This document shows positions 15,843 through 24,142 of a stretch of 36,313 bases of DNA, piece by piece. Under the pieces are notes generated by a model. It did no database searches. It had not been told where the DNA came from and worked only from the letters and a program-made list of their open reading frames with translations. This stretch comes from Deltaproteobacteria bacterium (GTDB lineage: Bacteria; Desulfobacterota; Syntrophia; Syntrophales; UBA5619): positions 1-36,313 of the forward strand of contig JAJFUM010000190.1 in the NCBI GenBank assembly GCA_021372415.1. The letters run 5' to 3'. A program made the translations under genes and the position numbers. The first letter of the stretch is position 1; each line of letters starts with the position of its first letter.

Positions 15843-17345
15843 TCATAACGTTTTTGTAAAAGCCTTCCTAATTTTACCCCACCAGTTGTACTGGCCTCCG
15901 AGCATGGCGATCGTGATGACGACCAATGCAAGCGACAGCGGACTGCTGACGAATCCCCAGAAGAACATCGGGACGCTGTCTTGCACATCCTGCATCGCCC
16001 GCCGGAATCCGTCCTCCATGATCGGGCCGAGGATGACACCCAAGATCACCGGCCCCATTTGGAAGCCATACATCTTGAGGATATAGCCGAGAATTCCGAA
16101 TCCCAGCATCCAGTAGACGTCGTAGAGGCTGTTCTGGATGGCGTAGGTGCCGACCGTGGAGATGATGATAATGATCGGCAGGAGGAGCCCTTTGCGGATC
16201 TCCACGCATTTGGCGAAGACCCTGATCCCGGTGAGCCCCAGGGGAAGCACAGCGGTGTTCGCCAGGGTCAGTGCACCGACCCAGAACCAGAAGAGGTGCG
16301 GTGTGTCGATCATCAGCATCGGGCCGGGCTTGAGGCCGTGAATGTAGAGGGCGCCGATGAGGATGGCGGTCACAGCGTCGCCGGGGATCCCGAGGGTGAG
16401 CATCGGGATGTTGTCTCCGCCGATGCAGGCATTGTTCGCCGTCTCGGGGGCGATCACCCCCTCGTAGGCCCCCTCGCCGAAGGGCCGCGTCGGATTCTTG
16501 ATGCTCCTGCGGGCGCTTCCGTAGGCCATCAGGGCTGCGATGTCACCGCCGGCCCCGGGAAGGGCGCCGATTCCGATCCCGATCAGGGACGACTTGATGA
16601 TCAGGGGGAGATGCTTGAACAGCCGACTCCAGGAGGGGACGATGTTCTTGACATCCTGCTTGACCGGCTGGATATGGATGTCGTGAATCTGGACCAGGGC
16701 CTCCGAAACGCCGAACAGACCGATCATGATCGCTACGAAGTGGATACCACTCATCAGCCCGATGCTTCCGAAGGTGAACCGCCCCTGGGCGGTGAAGGTG
16801 TCCATCCCGATCATGCTGAGCCAGACCCCCAGGGCGCCGGCGAAGATCCCCTTAGACAGGGACTCGCTCGCGAGGCTGCCGACCAGGAGGAGCCCCATGA
16901 TGGCGAGCAGGAAATAGTCCCTCGATGCAAACTTCAGGGCGTATTCCGAGATAATCGGTGCGCATGTCGCCAGGGCCAGGATGCCGATATACCCGCCGAT
17001 AACCGAGGCGGTCGTGGACAGGCCGATCGCCACCCCTGCCTCGCCCAGTTTGGCGAGGGGATAGCCGTCGAAGGAGGTAGCGACGGCCGCCGGTGCCCCC
17101 GGGATGTTCAGGAGGATGGCCGAGCGGGAGCCCCCGTAGACCCCGCCACAGTAGATGCCTGCCATCAGGCAGAGGGCATCGTCAAGCTCCCAGGCAAAGG
17201 TGAAAGAGATGAGGACCGAGACGGCCATCGTGACCGAGAGGCCGGGAATGGCGCCGATATAGATCCCGGCGAAGGTCCCCGCGGTGATCAGGAGGATCAT
17301 CTTGACACTCGTAAAGGACATCAGAAAATAACCCAGTTGTTCCAT
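15843..17345 (-). CDS. tctA: Tripartite tricarboxylate transporter permease TctA (cluster-proximal copy)
   Basis: This 500-residue membrane protein has about 11-12 hydrophobic segments. It carries the two TctA signatures: GIYIGAIPGLSVTMAVSVL near the N terminus and GIGIGALPGAGGDIAALMAYG near residue 260, plus GVIAPETANNACIGGDNIPML. It is the large permease of a TTT importer that uses an ion gradient to take up carboxylates delivered by TctC. It has AAGGAGAAG before the ATG and lies 9 bases after tctB. The substrate is unknown; family members take citrate, aromatic acids, aldonic acids and others. Confidence 0.95.
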   Translation of the reverse strand: MEQLGYFLMSFTSVKMILLITAGTFAGIYIGAIPGLSVTMAVSVLISFTFAWELDDALCLMAGIYCGGVYGGSRSAILLNIPGAPAAVATSFDGYPLAKLGEAGVAIGLSTTASVIGGYIGILALATCAPIISEYALKFASRDYFLLAIMGLLLVGSLASESLSKGIFAGALGVWLSMIGMDTFTAQGRFTFGSIGLMSGIHFVAIMIGLFGVSEALVQIHDIHIQPVKQDVKNIVPSWSRLFKHLPLIIKSSLIGIGIGALPGAGGDIAALMAYGSARRSIKNPTRPFGEGAYEGVIAPETANNACIGGDNIPMLTLGIPGDAVTAILIGALYIHGLKPGPMLMIDTPHLFWFWVGALTLANTAVLPLGLTGIRVFAKCVEIRKGLLLPIIIIISTVGTYAIQNSLYDVYWMLGFGILGYILKMYGFQMGPVILGVILGPIMEDGFRRAMQDVQDSVPMFFWGFVSSPLSLALVVITIAMLGGQYNWWGKIRKAFTKTL

Positions 17346-17354
17346 GGCTTCTCC

Positions 17355-17816
17355 TTACCAGAGGACGATCCGGAAGATATATTGAAACAGGAGCCAAATC
17401 AAGGCGAGCATGATGGCTCCTATCACCAACCCCTTCAGGAGTCTTGCCCCTTTCAGGAGCAGAAACGATCCGACGAGGAACAGGAAGGAACTGAGCCAGA
17501 AATGGAGCGGGTAGAGCAGCACAATATAGAGGATCAGGGCAATGGTATAGAGGACCACCAATCTGGGAAAGACGAAAGACTTGATCTGGTGGCGTTCCTC
17601 CTTCCACTTCCAGGAGGCGAAGGCCTTCCTATCCTTCCAGAGGATACGGAGAATCGACAGGACCATGACCGCCCCGATGAAGATCGGGAACGCCCCGGTC
17701 GACGAAAAGCTATTGTGTGGCATCTGCAAGGCCACGATGAAAACGAAAAGGCTCAACGCCAGCAGGAACCACATCAGGAAGCGTTCCCCCGGCTTGCGTT
17801 CGGTGTTGTCTTCCAT
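17355..17816 (-). CDS. tctB: Tripartite tricarboxylate transporter small subunit TctB
   Basis: This 153-residue protein has four predicted membrane segments: the first just after a charged N terminus (FLMWFLLALSLFVFIVAL), a second at FPIFIGAVMVLSILRIL, a third at LVVLYTIALILYIVLLY, and a closing pair around FWLSSFLFLVGSFLLL and GAIMLALIWLLFQYIF. Size, topology and position between tctC and tctA identify it as TctB, a poorly conserved family. AAGGAG lies upstream of the ATG. A strong stem-loop separates it from the binding-protein gene. Confidence 0.88.
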   Translation of the reverse strand: MEDNTERKPGERFLMWFLLALSLFVFIVALQMPHNSFSSTGAFPIFIGAVMVLSILRILWKDRKAFASWKWKEERHQIKSFVFPRLVVLYTIALILYIVLLYPLHFWLSSFLFLVGSFLLLKGARLLKGLVIGAIMLALIWLLFQYIFRIVLW

Positions 17817-17838
17817 GGATTCCAGTCTCCTTCATGGA

Positions 17839-17869
17839 TTCTCCGGCCGGGTGTTGCCCGGCCGGAGAA
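17839..17869 (-). promoter_or_regulatory. Intercistronic stem-loop after tctC
   Basis: TTCTCCGGCCGGG (17839-17851) and its perfect complement CCCGGCCGGAGAA (17857-17869) form a 13-base-pair stem with a 5-base loop, 19 bases after the tctC stop. No U-run follows on the minus strand, so it is more likely a processing or 3'-stabilising element than a full terminator. Confidence 0.75.
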
Positions 17870-17888
17870 GGCCCAGCGATATGGTTGG

Positions 17889-18893
17889 TTACGGCTTCGG
17901 GATCCCGAACTTCTCTGGCGATGACTTTGTCGCCCCCGCCTCGTAGAGCAGCCAAGACGTGGTCGACTGCCATTTCTTGAGGAACCGGTTGGCCTCATCC
18001 CCGGAAATGCCCATGTAGATGGATCCGAAATTTTTGATGAATTCCTGCGCCTTGGGATCGCCGACCCCCTTCTTGAAGGCGTCCACCAGGACATTTTTTG
18101 CCGACTCGGGGGTCTCCTTCTTCACGAAGACGCCGTAGAAGGGGCCCCAGGGAAGGTACTTCTTGTAATCGGCCGACGTGGCGGTGATCAGGGGAACGGA
18201 CTCGAGGGTCGGCACCGGCTCATCGGACACGATGGCAATGGCGCGCATGCGATTCGCCCGGAGGTGTTCGCGGCAGGCGGCCAGGCCCATCGTCGACCAC
18301 TGGATGTGGCCGCCCAGCATAGCCGTCGTCAGGGGACCTTCACCCTGGTAGATGGTGTGGTTGAATTCCACGCCGCTGGTGGCTTTCATCATGGAGGCCA
18401 CCACGTGGGGAAGGCCTCCAGGTCCCGTCGATCCCATCTTGATCTTGCCGGGATTCTTCTTGGCGTCGGCGAAGAGCTCGCCGAGGGTCTTCCAGGGCTG
18501 ATCGTTGTTTACAACGACCACCCCGACGTTGCGGGCGATCAGCAGGACCGGGTAGAAGGCATCATAGTCGATCTGGCTGATGTCCAGGACCTTGTAAATA
18601 CAGGGATTTTCCGCCCCATAGAGCAGGGTATAGCCATCCGCCGACTGATTGTAGACCTGCGTCAGGCCGATGGCGCCCGTCGCACCCGGCTTGTTCTGGA
18701 GGACGATCTGCTTGCCGAGGACTCTCTCGACGTAAGGCGTGGTGGCGCGGGCGACGTTGTCCGTTGCCCCGCCGGCGCCCCACTGGATGATGCCCGATAT
18801 GTCCTTCGTCGGAAAATCCGCCGCCTGGACGGTCCCGAGGAAACCCAGGACCAGCAGCGCGACAACCACACACAACCATTTCATCTTGCTCAT
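17889..18893 (-). CDS. tctC: Tripartite tricarboxylate transporter binding protein TctC
   Basis: This 334-residue exported protein has a signal peptide MSKMKWLCVVVALLVLGFLG ending near VQA-AD. The mature part shows the BUG/TctC pattern: IIQWGAGGATDNVARA, LQNKPGATGAIGL, ADGYTLLYG, and GPGGLPHVVASMM. It captures a substrate in the periplasm and hands it to TctAB. Two starts are possible; the first ATG is chosen because GGGAGGG precedes it. It is the first gene of this transport operon, after a 589-base gap, so its promoter should lie there. Confidence 0.94.
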   Translation of the reverse strand: MSKMKWLCVVVALLVLGFLGTVQAADFPTKDISGIIQWGAGGATDNVARATTPYVERVLGKQIVLQNKPGATGAIGLTQVYNQSADGYTLLYGAENPCIYKVLDISQIDYDAFYPVLLIARNVGVVVVNNDQPWKTLGELFADAKKNPGKIKMGSTGPGGLPHVVASMMKATSGVEFNHTIYQGEGPLTTAMLGGHIQWSTMGLAACREHLRANRMRAIAIVSDEPVPTLESVPLITATSADYKKYLPWGPFYGVFVKKETPESAKNVLVDAFKKGVGDPKAQEFIKNFGSIYMGISGDEANRFLKKWQSTTSWLLYEAGATKSSPEKFGIPKP

Positions 18894-19482
18894 GTCATTC
18901 CCTCCCTATTAAAGTTGTTGGTGCTATGCCTCGAACTTGAACAACTCGTCCTTTCTTTCCTCTTTTCCTGCCTGGAACGCCTCGCCGCCTCATCCGGTCC
19001 GAGACGCGACTTCACCGCCACCGCCGGCATTGCCTCCACATTCCCCAGCCTGGCTCACCGGGCCGCCGTTGCTGACGGAGCGCTCCTCGCGGGGCGTCCA
19101 GGCCCTCCCGCAAGGCCTGTATCCTGGGCTGATGGCGACGGCCGGTCCCGTCTGCCTGAAGCCCTGGAAAGGGAACAAGCCGATGAGACCACGGTCCGCC
19201 AAGCGCGGTCGGATGCCCCCTAAAGTCCGCGCCAAGGTGATCGGTTCGATGAAGGCCGCGTCGGCCATCTGTAGACGGAGAGACCCAAGGAGAATGACAC
19301 CTCCACATGGATGATCGGATTCATGGTCATGGCACCGGGGAAATTCATGATCCGAATCTCCCCGAGGTTTCCACGGCCGGGATCTGCTTCATTACATGGA
19401 ACGGTGTTTTACTGTATACACATACCGGGCTCCCGCCCTTTTGTCGAGGCGTATCACGCCTGACTCTGGGCGATCTCCCGGA
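18894..19482. other. Long intergenic region upstream of tctC
   Basis: No supported gene is seen in these 589 bases. A minus-strand open frame (about 18990-19310; contains DAAFIEPITLARTLGGIRPR) has a plausible look at its start, but turns Gly/Ser-rich, has no ribosome site and matches no family I know. It could be a decayed gene. Near 19400-19440 the sequence is richer in AT. TGTATACA (19413-19420) is a perfect palindrome that resembles GntR/FCD-type operators and could control the tctC-tctB-tctA-aroQ unit. Confidence 0.5.
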
Positions 19483-20475
19483 TTACGTCTGACTGAAGTC
19501 AAGAACGATCTTCGCGAAGTTGCCGGTCAGGGCGTCCGCAAAAGCCTCCTGGTATTTGGCAAAGGGATCGATCCGCGAAAGGATGGGCGACACATTGAAC
19601 GCGGGATCCCTCAGTAGGGCGATCGCATCCTCGAAATCCTTTTTCGTGTAGATGATGGTGCCGTAAATGGTGATCTCGCTGCGCGTAATGCGCAGGGCCG
19701 GGTAACTGATCGGGTCTCCGCTGATGCCCAGCGAGATGATCGCGCCCCCCGGTTTGACCAGTTGGAATGCCTGCTCGACGGACGCCTTCACCCCGGCTGC
19801 TTCGATCACCACGTCAAACAGCTGGTCTTTCGCCTCGGAGGGGAGCAGCGGCTTGATGCCCTTGTTGAAGCTCCTGGCCTTTTCCATTTTCGTCGGATTG
19901 ATGTCCAGCACGGTGATATCGGCGCCCATATGGTTCAAAAGCGCAATCGCCAGCAGACCCTCGGTCCCGCAACCGATGACGGCCACCGACTTTCCCTTGG
20001 AGATGTCGGTCCTCTTCAGGGCATGGACGTTCACGGCAAAAGGCTCGACCAGGATGGCCCGCTTATCGGCAAGATCGGAAGGAACGGGCATCACGAACTC
20101 GGAATCGAGGAGGACCTCCTGGGCAAACAGGCCGTCGCAGGTGACCCCGAAGGCTTTCTTGTTCGCGCAGATGTTGGTCCTTCCCTGCAGGCAGAATTCA
20201 CAGGTGCCGCAGTAGGTGTTCGGGAAAGAGACCACCTTGGTCCCGACCTTGAACGGCGATCCCGCTCCCGCCTCGACGATGGTCCCCAAGATCTCATGGC
20301 CGGGACGGCAGGGGTACGTGGCATACGGAACGGTCCCCCTCAGCACCCTGAGGTCCGAACCGCAAATTCCCCCGTAGATTACCCTGACCTTGACCTCGCG
20401 GGCCATGGGCGCCGGCACCGGCGCCATGTCTATCATCTTCAAGTCGCCAGGTTTTTCCAGATACAGTTCCTTCAT
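19483..20475 (-). CDS. Zinc-dependent medium-chain dehydrogenase (polyol/alcohol dehydrogenase-like)
   Basis: This 330-residue enzyme of the MDR superfamily has the catalytic-zinc region GGICGSDLRVL and PGHEILG, the structural-zinc Cys set in CGTCEFCLQGRTNIC, and the Rossmann motif VAVIGCGTEGLLAI. It should oxidise a secondary alcohol or polyol with NAD(P). It resembles sorbitol, threonine and inositol-type dehydrogenases more than ethanol dehydrogenases, but the substrate cannot be read from the sequence. It is the last of four dehydrogenase genes in a row on the minus strand, 90 bases after the previous one, with GGGGTGA ahead of the ATG. The product is slightly short for the family (340-350). 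Confidence 0.9.
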   Translation of the reverse strand: MKELYLEKPGDLKMIDMAPVPAPMAREVKVRVIYGGICGSDLRVLRGTVPYATYPCRPGHEILGTIVEAGAGSPFKVGTKVVSFPNTYCGTCEFCLQGRTNICANKKAFGVTCDGLFAQEVLLDSEFVMPVPSDLADKRAILVEPFAVNVHALKRTDISKGKSVAVIGCGTEGLLAIALLNHMGADITVLDINPTKMEKARSFNKGIKPLLPSEAKDQLFDVVIEAAGVKASVEQAFQLVKPGGAIISLGISGDPISYPALRITRSEITIYGTIIYTKKDFEDAIALLRDPAFNVSPILSRIDPFAKYQEAFADALTGNFAKIVLDFSQT

Positions 20476-20565
20476 CTTTCATCACCCCATACTTCCTTCG
20501 GTTCCACGAAACAAAATCCGCATCATCGGGCCTTTGACCCGGACAAGGGCCAAAGCTCCGGCCAG

Positions 20566-21597
20566 CTATATCTCAAAGATGACCTTTGCCACCTCCCCGA
20601 GCCTCGCCGCATTGAGAGCATCCTTGGCTTCCTCCAGACGGAAAAGCCGATTGGCCAGGGGTGTTGCCTTGACCTTCCCGTATTTCATCCAGCGGATCGC
20701 TGTGACAAAATAACGGGGCAAAGATCCGACGTCGCCGAAGATCTGCAGGCCGCTTCGATTGACGGTGAGGGGGCTCAGCGTCGCCTCGGGATAGAGCCCG
20801 AACAGGGCAACCCTCCCCCGTGCGGCCGCCACATCGACCGCCAGCGGGATGACCGCGGGTGAGCTCGCCGTTTCGACGACAATATCTGCCCCGAGGCCGT
20901 CTGTCAATTCCCGAACCCGTTTCACCACATCTTCCTTGCTCGAGTTGACGATGTGATCGGCCCCCTGGGCCTTGGCCGTCTCGAACCGCTTTGCATCCTG
21001 GTCGATGCCGATCATGATCACCTGACCGGCCCCGGCCGCCTTGAAGGCCTGAAGATGAAACATGCCGATAGCCCCCGGTCCGAAGATCGCAACGGTATCG
21101 CCGACCATGGGTTTCACCTGGGTCAGTGTCCGGACGGTCAGGCTGACGGGTTCAAGGCAGGCGGCATCGACAAATGAGACATTCTCGGGGAGTTTGTGGG
21201 CCGCTCGGGCGGGAACCACCACATACTCCGCGAATAGCCCGTTGTAGGTAATGCCGATGTGCCTCCAGTTCCCGCACATATTGCTGTTTCCGTTGAGGCA
21301 GTTGATGCACGAGCCGCACCCGTAAACCACCTCCAGCCCGACGCGGTCCCCCACTGAGACGTTGTCCACCCCTTCTCCCAGTTCGGAGATCACCCCGGTG
21401 CCCTCATGGCCAAGGATGATCGGGATGGGGACAGGCCGGCGTCCCTTATACTTGTTGTTCAGGATGGCCACGTCGGTGTAGCAGAGGCTGGCCGCCTTCA
21501 CCCTAACCAAAACTTCGCCCCTTCCCGGTTTCGGGACGGGCATCTCCTTCACCTCGAAGACCCCTGCTTCCTGACTTGTTTTCACGATGGCTTTCAT
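20566..21597 (-). CDS. Zinc-dependent medium-chain dehydrogenase (second paralogue)
   Basis: This 343-residue MDR enzyme shows ASLCYTDVAILN and GHEGTGVISELGEGV for the catalytic zinc, CGSCINCLNGNSNMC for the structural zinc, and VAIFGPGAIGMFHLQAF for the coenzyme. It is clearly distinct from its neighbour, so the two probably act on different intermediates. The start is placed at MKAIVKTSQEAG with AGAGGAGG upstream; the frame is open for 28 more codons without family similarity. It may pair with the Gfo/Idh/MocA enzymes just upstream in successive oxidations of a polyol. That order is inferred. Confidence 0.9.
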   Translation of the reverse strand: MKAIVKTSQEAGVFEVKEMPVPKPGRGEVLVRVKAASLCYTDVAILNNKYKGRRPVPIPIILGHEGTGVISELGEGVDNVSVGDRVGLEVVYGCGSCINCLNGNSNMCGNWRHIGITYNGLFAEYVVVPARAAHKLPENVSFVDAACLEPVSLTVRTLTQVKPMVGDTVAIFGPGAIGMFHLQAFKAAGAGQVIMIGIDQDAKRFETAKAQGADHIVNSSKEDVVKRVRELTDGLGADIVVETASSPAVIPLAVDVAAARGRVALFGLYPEATLSPLTVNRSGLQIFGDVGSLPRYFVTAIRWMKYGKVKATPLANRLFRLEEAKDALNAARLGEVAKVIFEI

Positions 21598-21687
21598 GCT
21601 GGAGCACCTCCTCTTGTCCATAAATGCAACCCCCTCGATCCCGCACCCCCTCCCTCTTGGGTCACGGCTCTCCCCGGGCATGGGCCA

Positions 21688-22731
21688 TCACAGCCGGATC
21701 GGCTGGCCCGTCTCCCCCGACCGTTGAATCGCCAGGGTCACCTCGAGGGTCTTCTTCCCGTCCTCGCCGGAGATCCGCGGAGTTTCCCTTCCCTGGACGA
21801 CCCTGCAGAAATGGCTGAATTCCTTGATGTAGGGATCTTCCCGAAGGATCTTGTATCCCTGTTCCGTGACGGGATAATTCCATCCGGTCTTCGCCGGGTC
21901 GGCATAGTAGCGTCTCTTCATCTGCGGGAACAGCAGGGAGGCTTCCGTCCCGAAGAAATTGTAACAATTCCCGAAATCGCTGTAGAGCAACGGGTTTTCC
22001 CCGGTCGTCCCTTCCCAGGATGTCAGGGAGGGGGTGCAATCGGACAGGAAAATCGTCCCAAGGGCCCCATTTTTGAACCGCAACGTGATGCTGGCGGTAT
22101 CCTCCACGGGGAAGTTCCGGATCTTGTTGCTCACCACGGCATAAACCTCTTCAATCTCGCCACAGATGTAACGGAGGTTGTCAATCTCGTGGATCAGATT
22201 GATCAGGATCGGCCCGCCGCCCTTCTCCTTCCGCCAGGACAACGGCCCTTCGAAATAGGGAGCCGGTTTCAGCAGGGCCCAGGTGATGTTGACGCCCACC
22301 AGCCGGCCCAGTTCGCCGCCGGTCACGATCTCGCGGGCCTTTTCGACGAGACTGCTGAATCGCCTCTGATGCCCCACCAATATCCGGACCTTGTTCTCTC
22401 TGGCGGCCACGATGAGGCGGTCGGCCTCGGAGACGCTCTGGGCAATCGGCTTCTCGACAAAAAGATGAAGCCCCTTCCCGGCACAAACGATGCCGATCGG
22501 CGCATGCAGATGGTTCGGAACGGCGAGGATGACCCCCTGGACGCTCTCCTTGGCGATCATCTCCTCATAGTTTCGGTAAAACTTGACCCCCAGCTCCTCG
22601 GCGACCTTGGCCTGTTTCTCATCGACATCGGAGGCGGCCACGAGTTCGCACTCCTCGACCTTTTTCAGGATCCTGGCATGGGGTGCCCCCATCAGCCCCA
22701 AGCCGACCAAGCCGATTCTCACTTTCTCCAT
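21688..22731 (-). CDS. Gfo/Idh/MocA family oxidoreductase (tandem copy 2)
   Basis: This 347-residue NAD(P)-dependent dehydrogenase begins MEKVRIGLVGLGLMGAPHAR (Rossmann loop) and has the catalytic Lys in FVEKPIAQS and the His in INLIHEIDNLRY. Family members oxidise sugars, inositols and related cyclitols. In this protein the residue four before the His is Ile instead of the Asp of classical inositol dehydrogenase, with Asn next to it, a pattern I associate with a separate subfamily. It is about half identical to the gene just upstream over its whole length, so the pair arose by tandem duplication. The open frame upstream of the ATG lies in the gap and is not used. Confidence 0.92.
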   Translation of the reverse strand: MEKVRIGLVGLGLMGAPHARILKKVEECELVAASDVDEKQAKVAEELGVKFYRNYEEMIAKESVQGVILAVPNHLHAPIGIVCAGKGLHLFVEKPIAQSVSEADRLIVAARENKVRILVGHQRRFSSLVEKAREIVTGGELGRLVGVNITWALLKPAPYFEGPLSWRKEKGGGPILINLIHEIDNLRYICGEIEEVYAVVSNKIRNFPVEDTASITLRFKNGALGTIFLSDCTPSLTSWEGTTGENPLLYSDFGNCYNFFGTEASLLFPQMKRRYYADPAKTGWNYPVTEQGYKILREDPYIKEFSHFCRVVQGRETPRISGEDGKKTLEVTLAIQRSGETGQPIRL

Positions 22732-22807
22732 CTTTCCCTCCTGACCTGTCTGAAGGCCTCTCCCGATCACCGCCCGCCAACGGGAAGGGATAGGGGGCGG
22801 CCGCGAA

Positions 22808-23854
22808 TCATCCGAAGACGACGGCCTGTCCGGTCTCTCCCGATTTCTGGATCGCAAGGGCGACCTCCAGTGTTTTCCTGGCATCGACCCCGTCGATTTT
22901 GGGAGCTTCCCTGCCCTGGATGACCCCGCAGAAGTTTCTGATCTGACGGGTGTAGGCGTCCTCACGGTCGATCTTGATCCCCTCTTCGCAGAGCGGGAAC
23001 TGCCATCCCGCCTTCGCAGGGTCCCGATAGAAAAATTTCCTCATCCCCGGGAAGGTCACCACCCCTTCCGTGCCGTAGTAGTAGTAGCAGTCCTTGGGGC
23101 TGTGGTAGAAAAAGAGGTTCTCGCCGGTGTTGGCCTCGTAACCTATGTTTCCCGGGGCCGTGTCGGTGAGGAAGATGTTGGCCACGGCGCCGCCCGCGAT
23201 CCGCAGGGAGATGCTAACCGTATCTTCGACGGGGAATTGCCTCGCCGAACTGCTCACCTCCGCATACAGGCGGGTAATGTCGCCGCAGATGAAACGGATG
23301 TTGTCGATCTCGTGGATCAGGTTGATCCGGATCGGACCACCTCCCGGTTGCGCCCTCCAGGCAAAGGGCCCTTTGAAGTAATCCTTGGGCTTGTACAGGG
23401 ACCACAGGACCGTCACGCCGACGAGTTTGCCGATCTGTCCACCCCGGACGATGTTCCGGAGCTCCTCGATCAGCGGGTTGTGCCGCCGGTGGTGTCCGAT
23501 CATCAGGGTGACCTTGTTCTCCTTGGCCGCCTGGATCAGGCGGTCTGCGGATTCAAGGTCGGCTGCAATGGGCTTTTCCATCAGGATATGCAGGCCCTTC
23601 TTAGCGCAGGTCGCGCCCACCGGGAGATGCAACTCATTCGGAACCGCGACCACGACACCGTCCAGCGTTTCCTTCCCGATCATCTCCTCGTAGGATTGGT
23701 AGAATTTCGTCTCCAATTCCTCCGCCGTCTTTTGATGTTTGGCATCGGCATCGGAAGCAGCCACGAACTCGACATCCTTCATCCTGCTCATGGTTTCCGC
23801 ATGGAGTTTCCCGATCATGCCCATCCCAATCAAACCCAACCGTACCTTGCTCAT
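22808..23854 (-). CDS. Gfo/Idh/MocA family oxidoreductase (tandem copy 1)
   Basis: This 348-residue paralogue begins MSKVRLGLIGMGMIGKLHAE and shows LMEKPIAAD, MIGHHRRHNPLIEEL and RINLIHEIDNIRFICGD, with the same missing Asp as its neighbour. It is likely cytosolic and NAD(P)-linked, acting on a cyclic or linear polyol. A strong AAAGGAGG site lies before the ATG. A 288-base gap separates it from the TRAP genes upstream, so it may head its own transcript with the three dehydrogenases that follow. Both copies keep all other core residues, which suggests two active enzymes with different specificity. Confidence 0.92.
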   Translation of the reverse strand: MSKVRLGLIGMGMIGKLHAETMSRMKDVEFVAASDADAKHQKTAEELETKFYQSYEEMIGKETLDGVVVAVPNELHLPVGATCAKKGLHILMEKPIAADLESADRLIQAAKENKVTLMIGHHRRHNPLIEELRNIVRGGQIGKLVGVTVLWSLYKPKDYFKGPFAWRAQPGGGPIRINLIHEIDNIRFICGDITRLYAEVSSSARQFPVEDTVSISLRIAGGAVANIFLTDTAPGNIGYEANTGENLFFYHSPKDCYYYYGTEGVVTFPGMRKFFYRDPAKAGWQFPLCEEGIKIDREDAYTRQIRNFCGVIQGREAPKIDGVDARKTLEVALAIQKSGETGQAVVFG

Positions 23855-24060
23855 ATCTCCTCCTTTATATGAGAATAGAAATTCCGGTTAAAGTCGGGAT
23901 CATGCCTTCTAATTCTCTTACCGGCTTTACGCCTTACATATACGCCGTGGGCAGTCGAAATTCCGGCATCTGCCGCCAGTTCGTTTCCATCGCTCCAAGG
24001 CTGGTTTGGACGAAAGGCCATATTCCCTCAAGAAGTTCTGACAGAGGGATGTGTTGTTCC

Positions 24061-24093
24061 CCCTTGACTCCGCTTGTCCCGGCGGGGTCAGGG
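24061..24093. repeat. Inverted repeat in the gap between the TRAP and dehydrogenase genes
   Basis: CCCTTGACTCCGC (24061-24073) pairs with GCGGGGTCAGGG (24082-24093) with one bulged base and one G-U, loop of 8. No T-run follows on either strand. It lies about 50 bases after the TRAP permease stop and may act as a mRNA end or processing site. Confidence 0.4.
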
Positions 24094-24142
24094 ATACATC
24101 CCGGTCAACTTCCCTGTCATCACTGCAACCCCTCTCAGGCCT

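Noticed and set aside
17839-17869. Stem-loops of the transport operons as simple transcription terminators
   Set aside because: None of the three has a U-run, and each is followed within about 25-60 bases by the next subunit gene in the same orientation.
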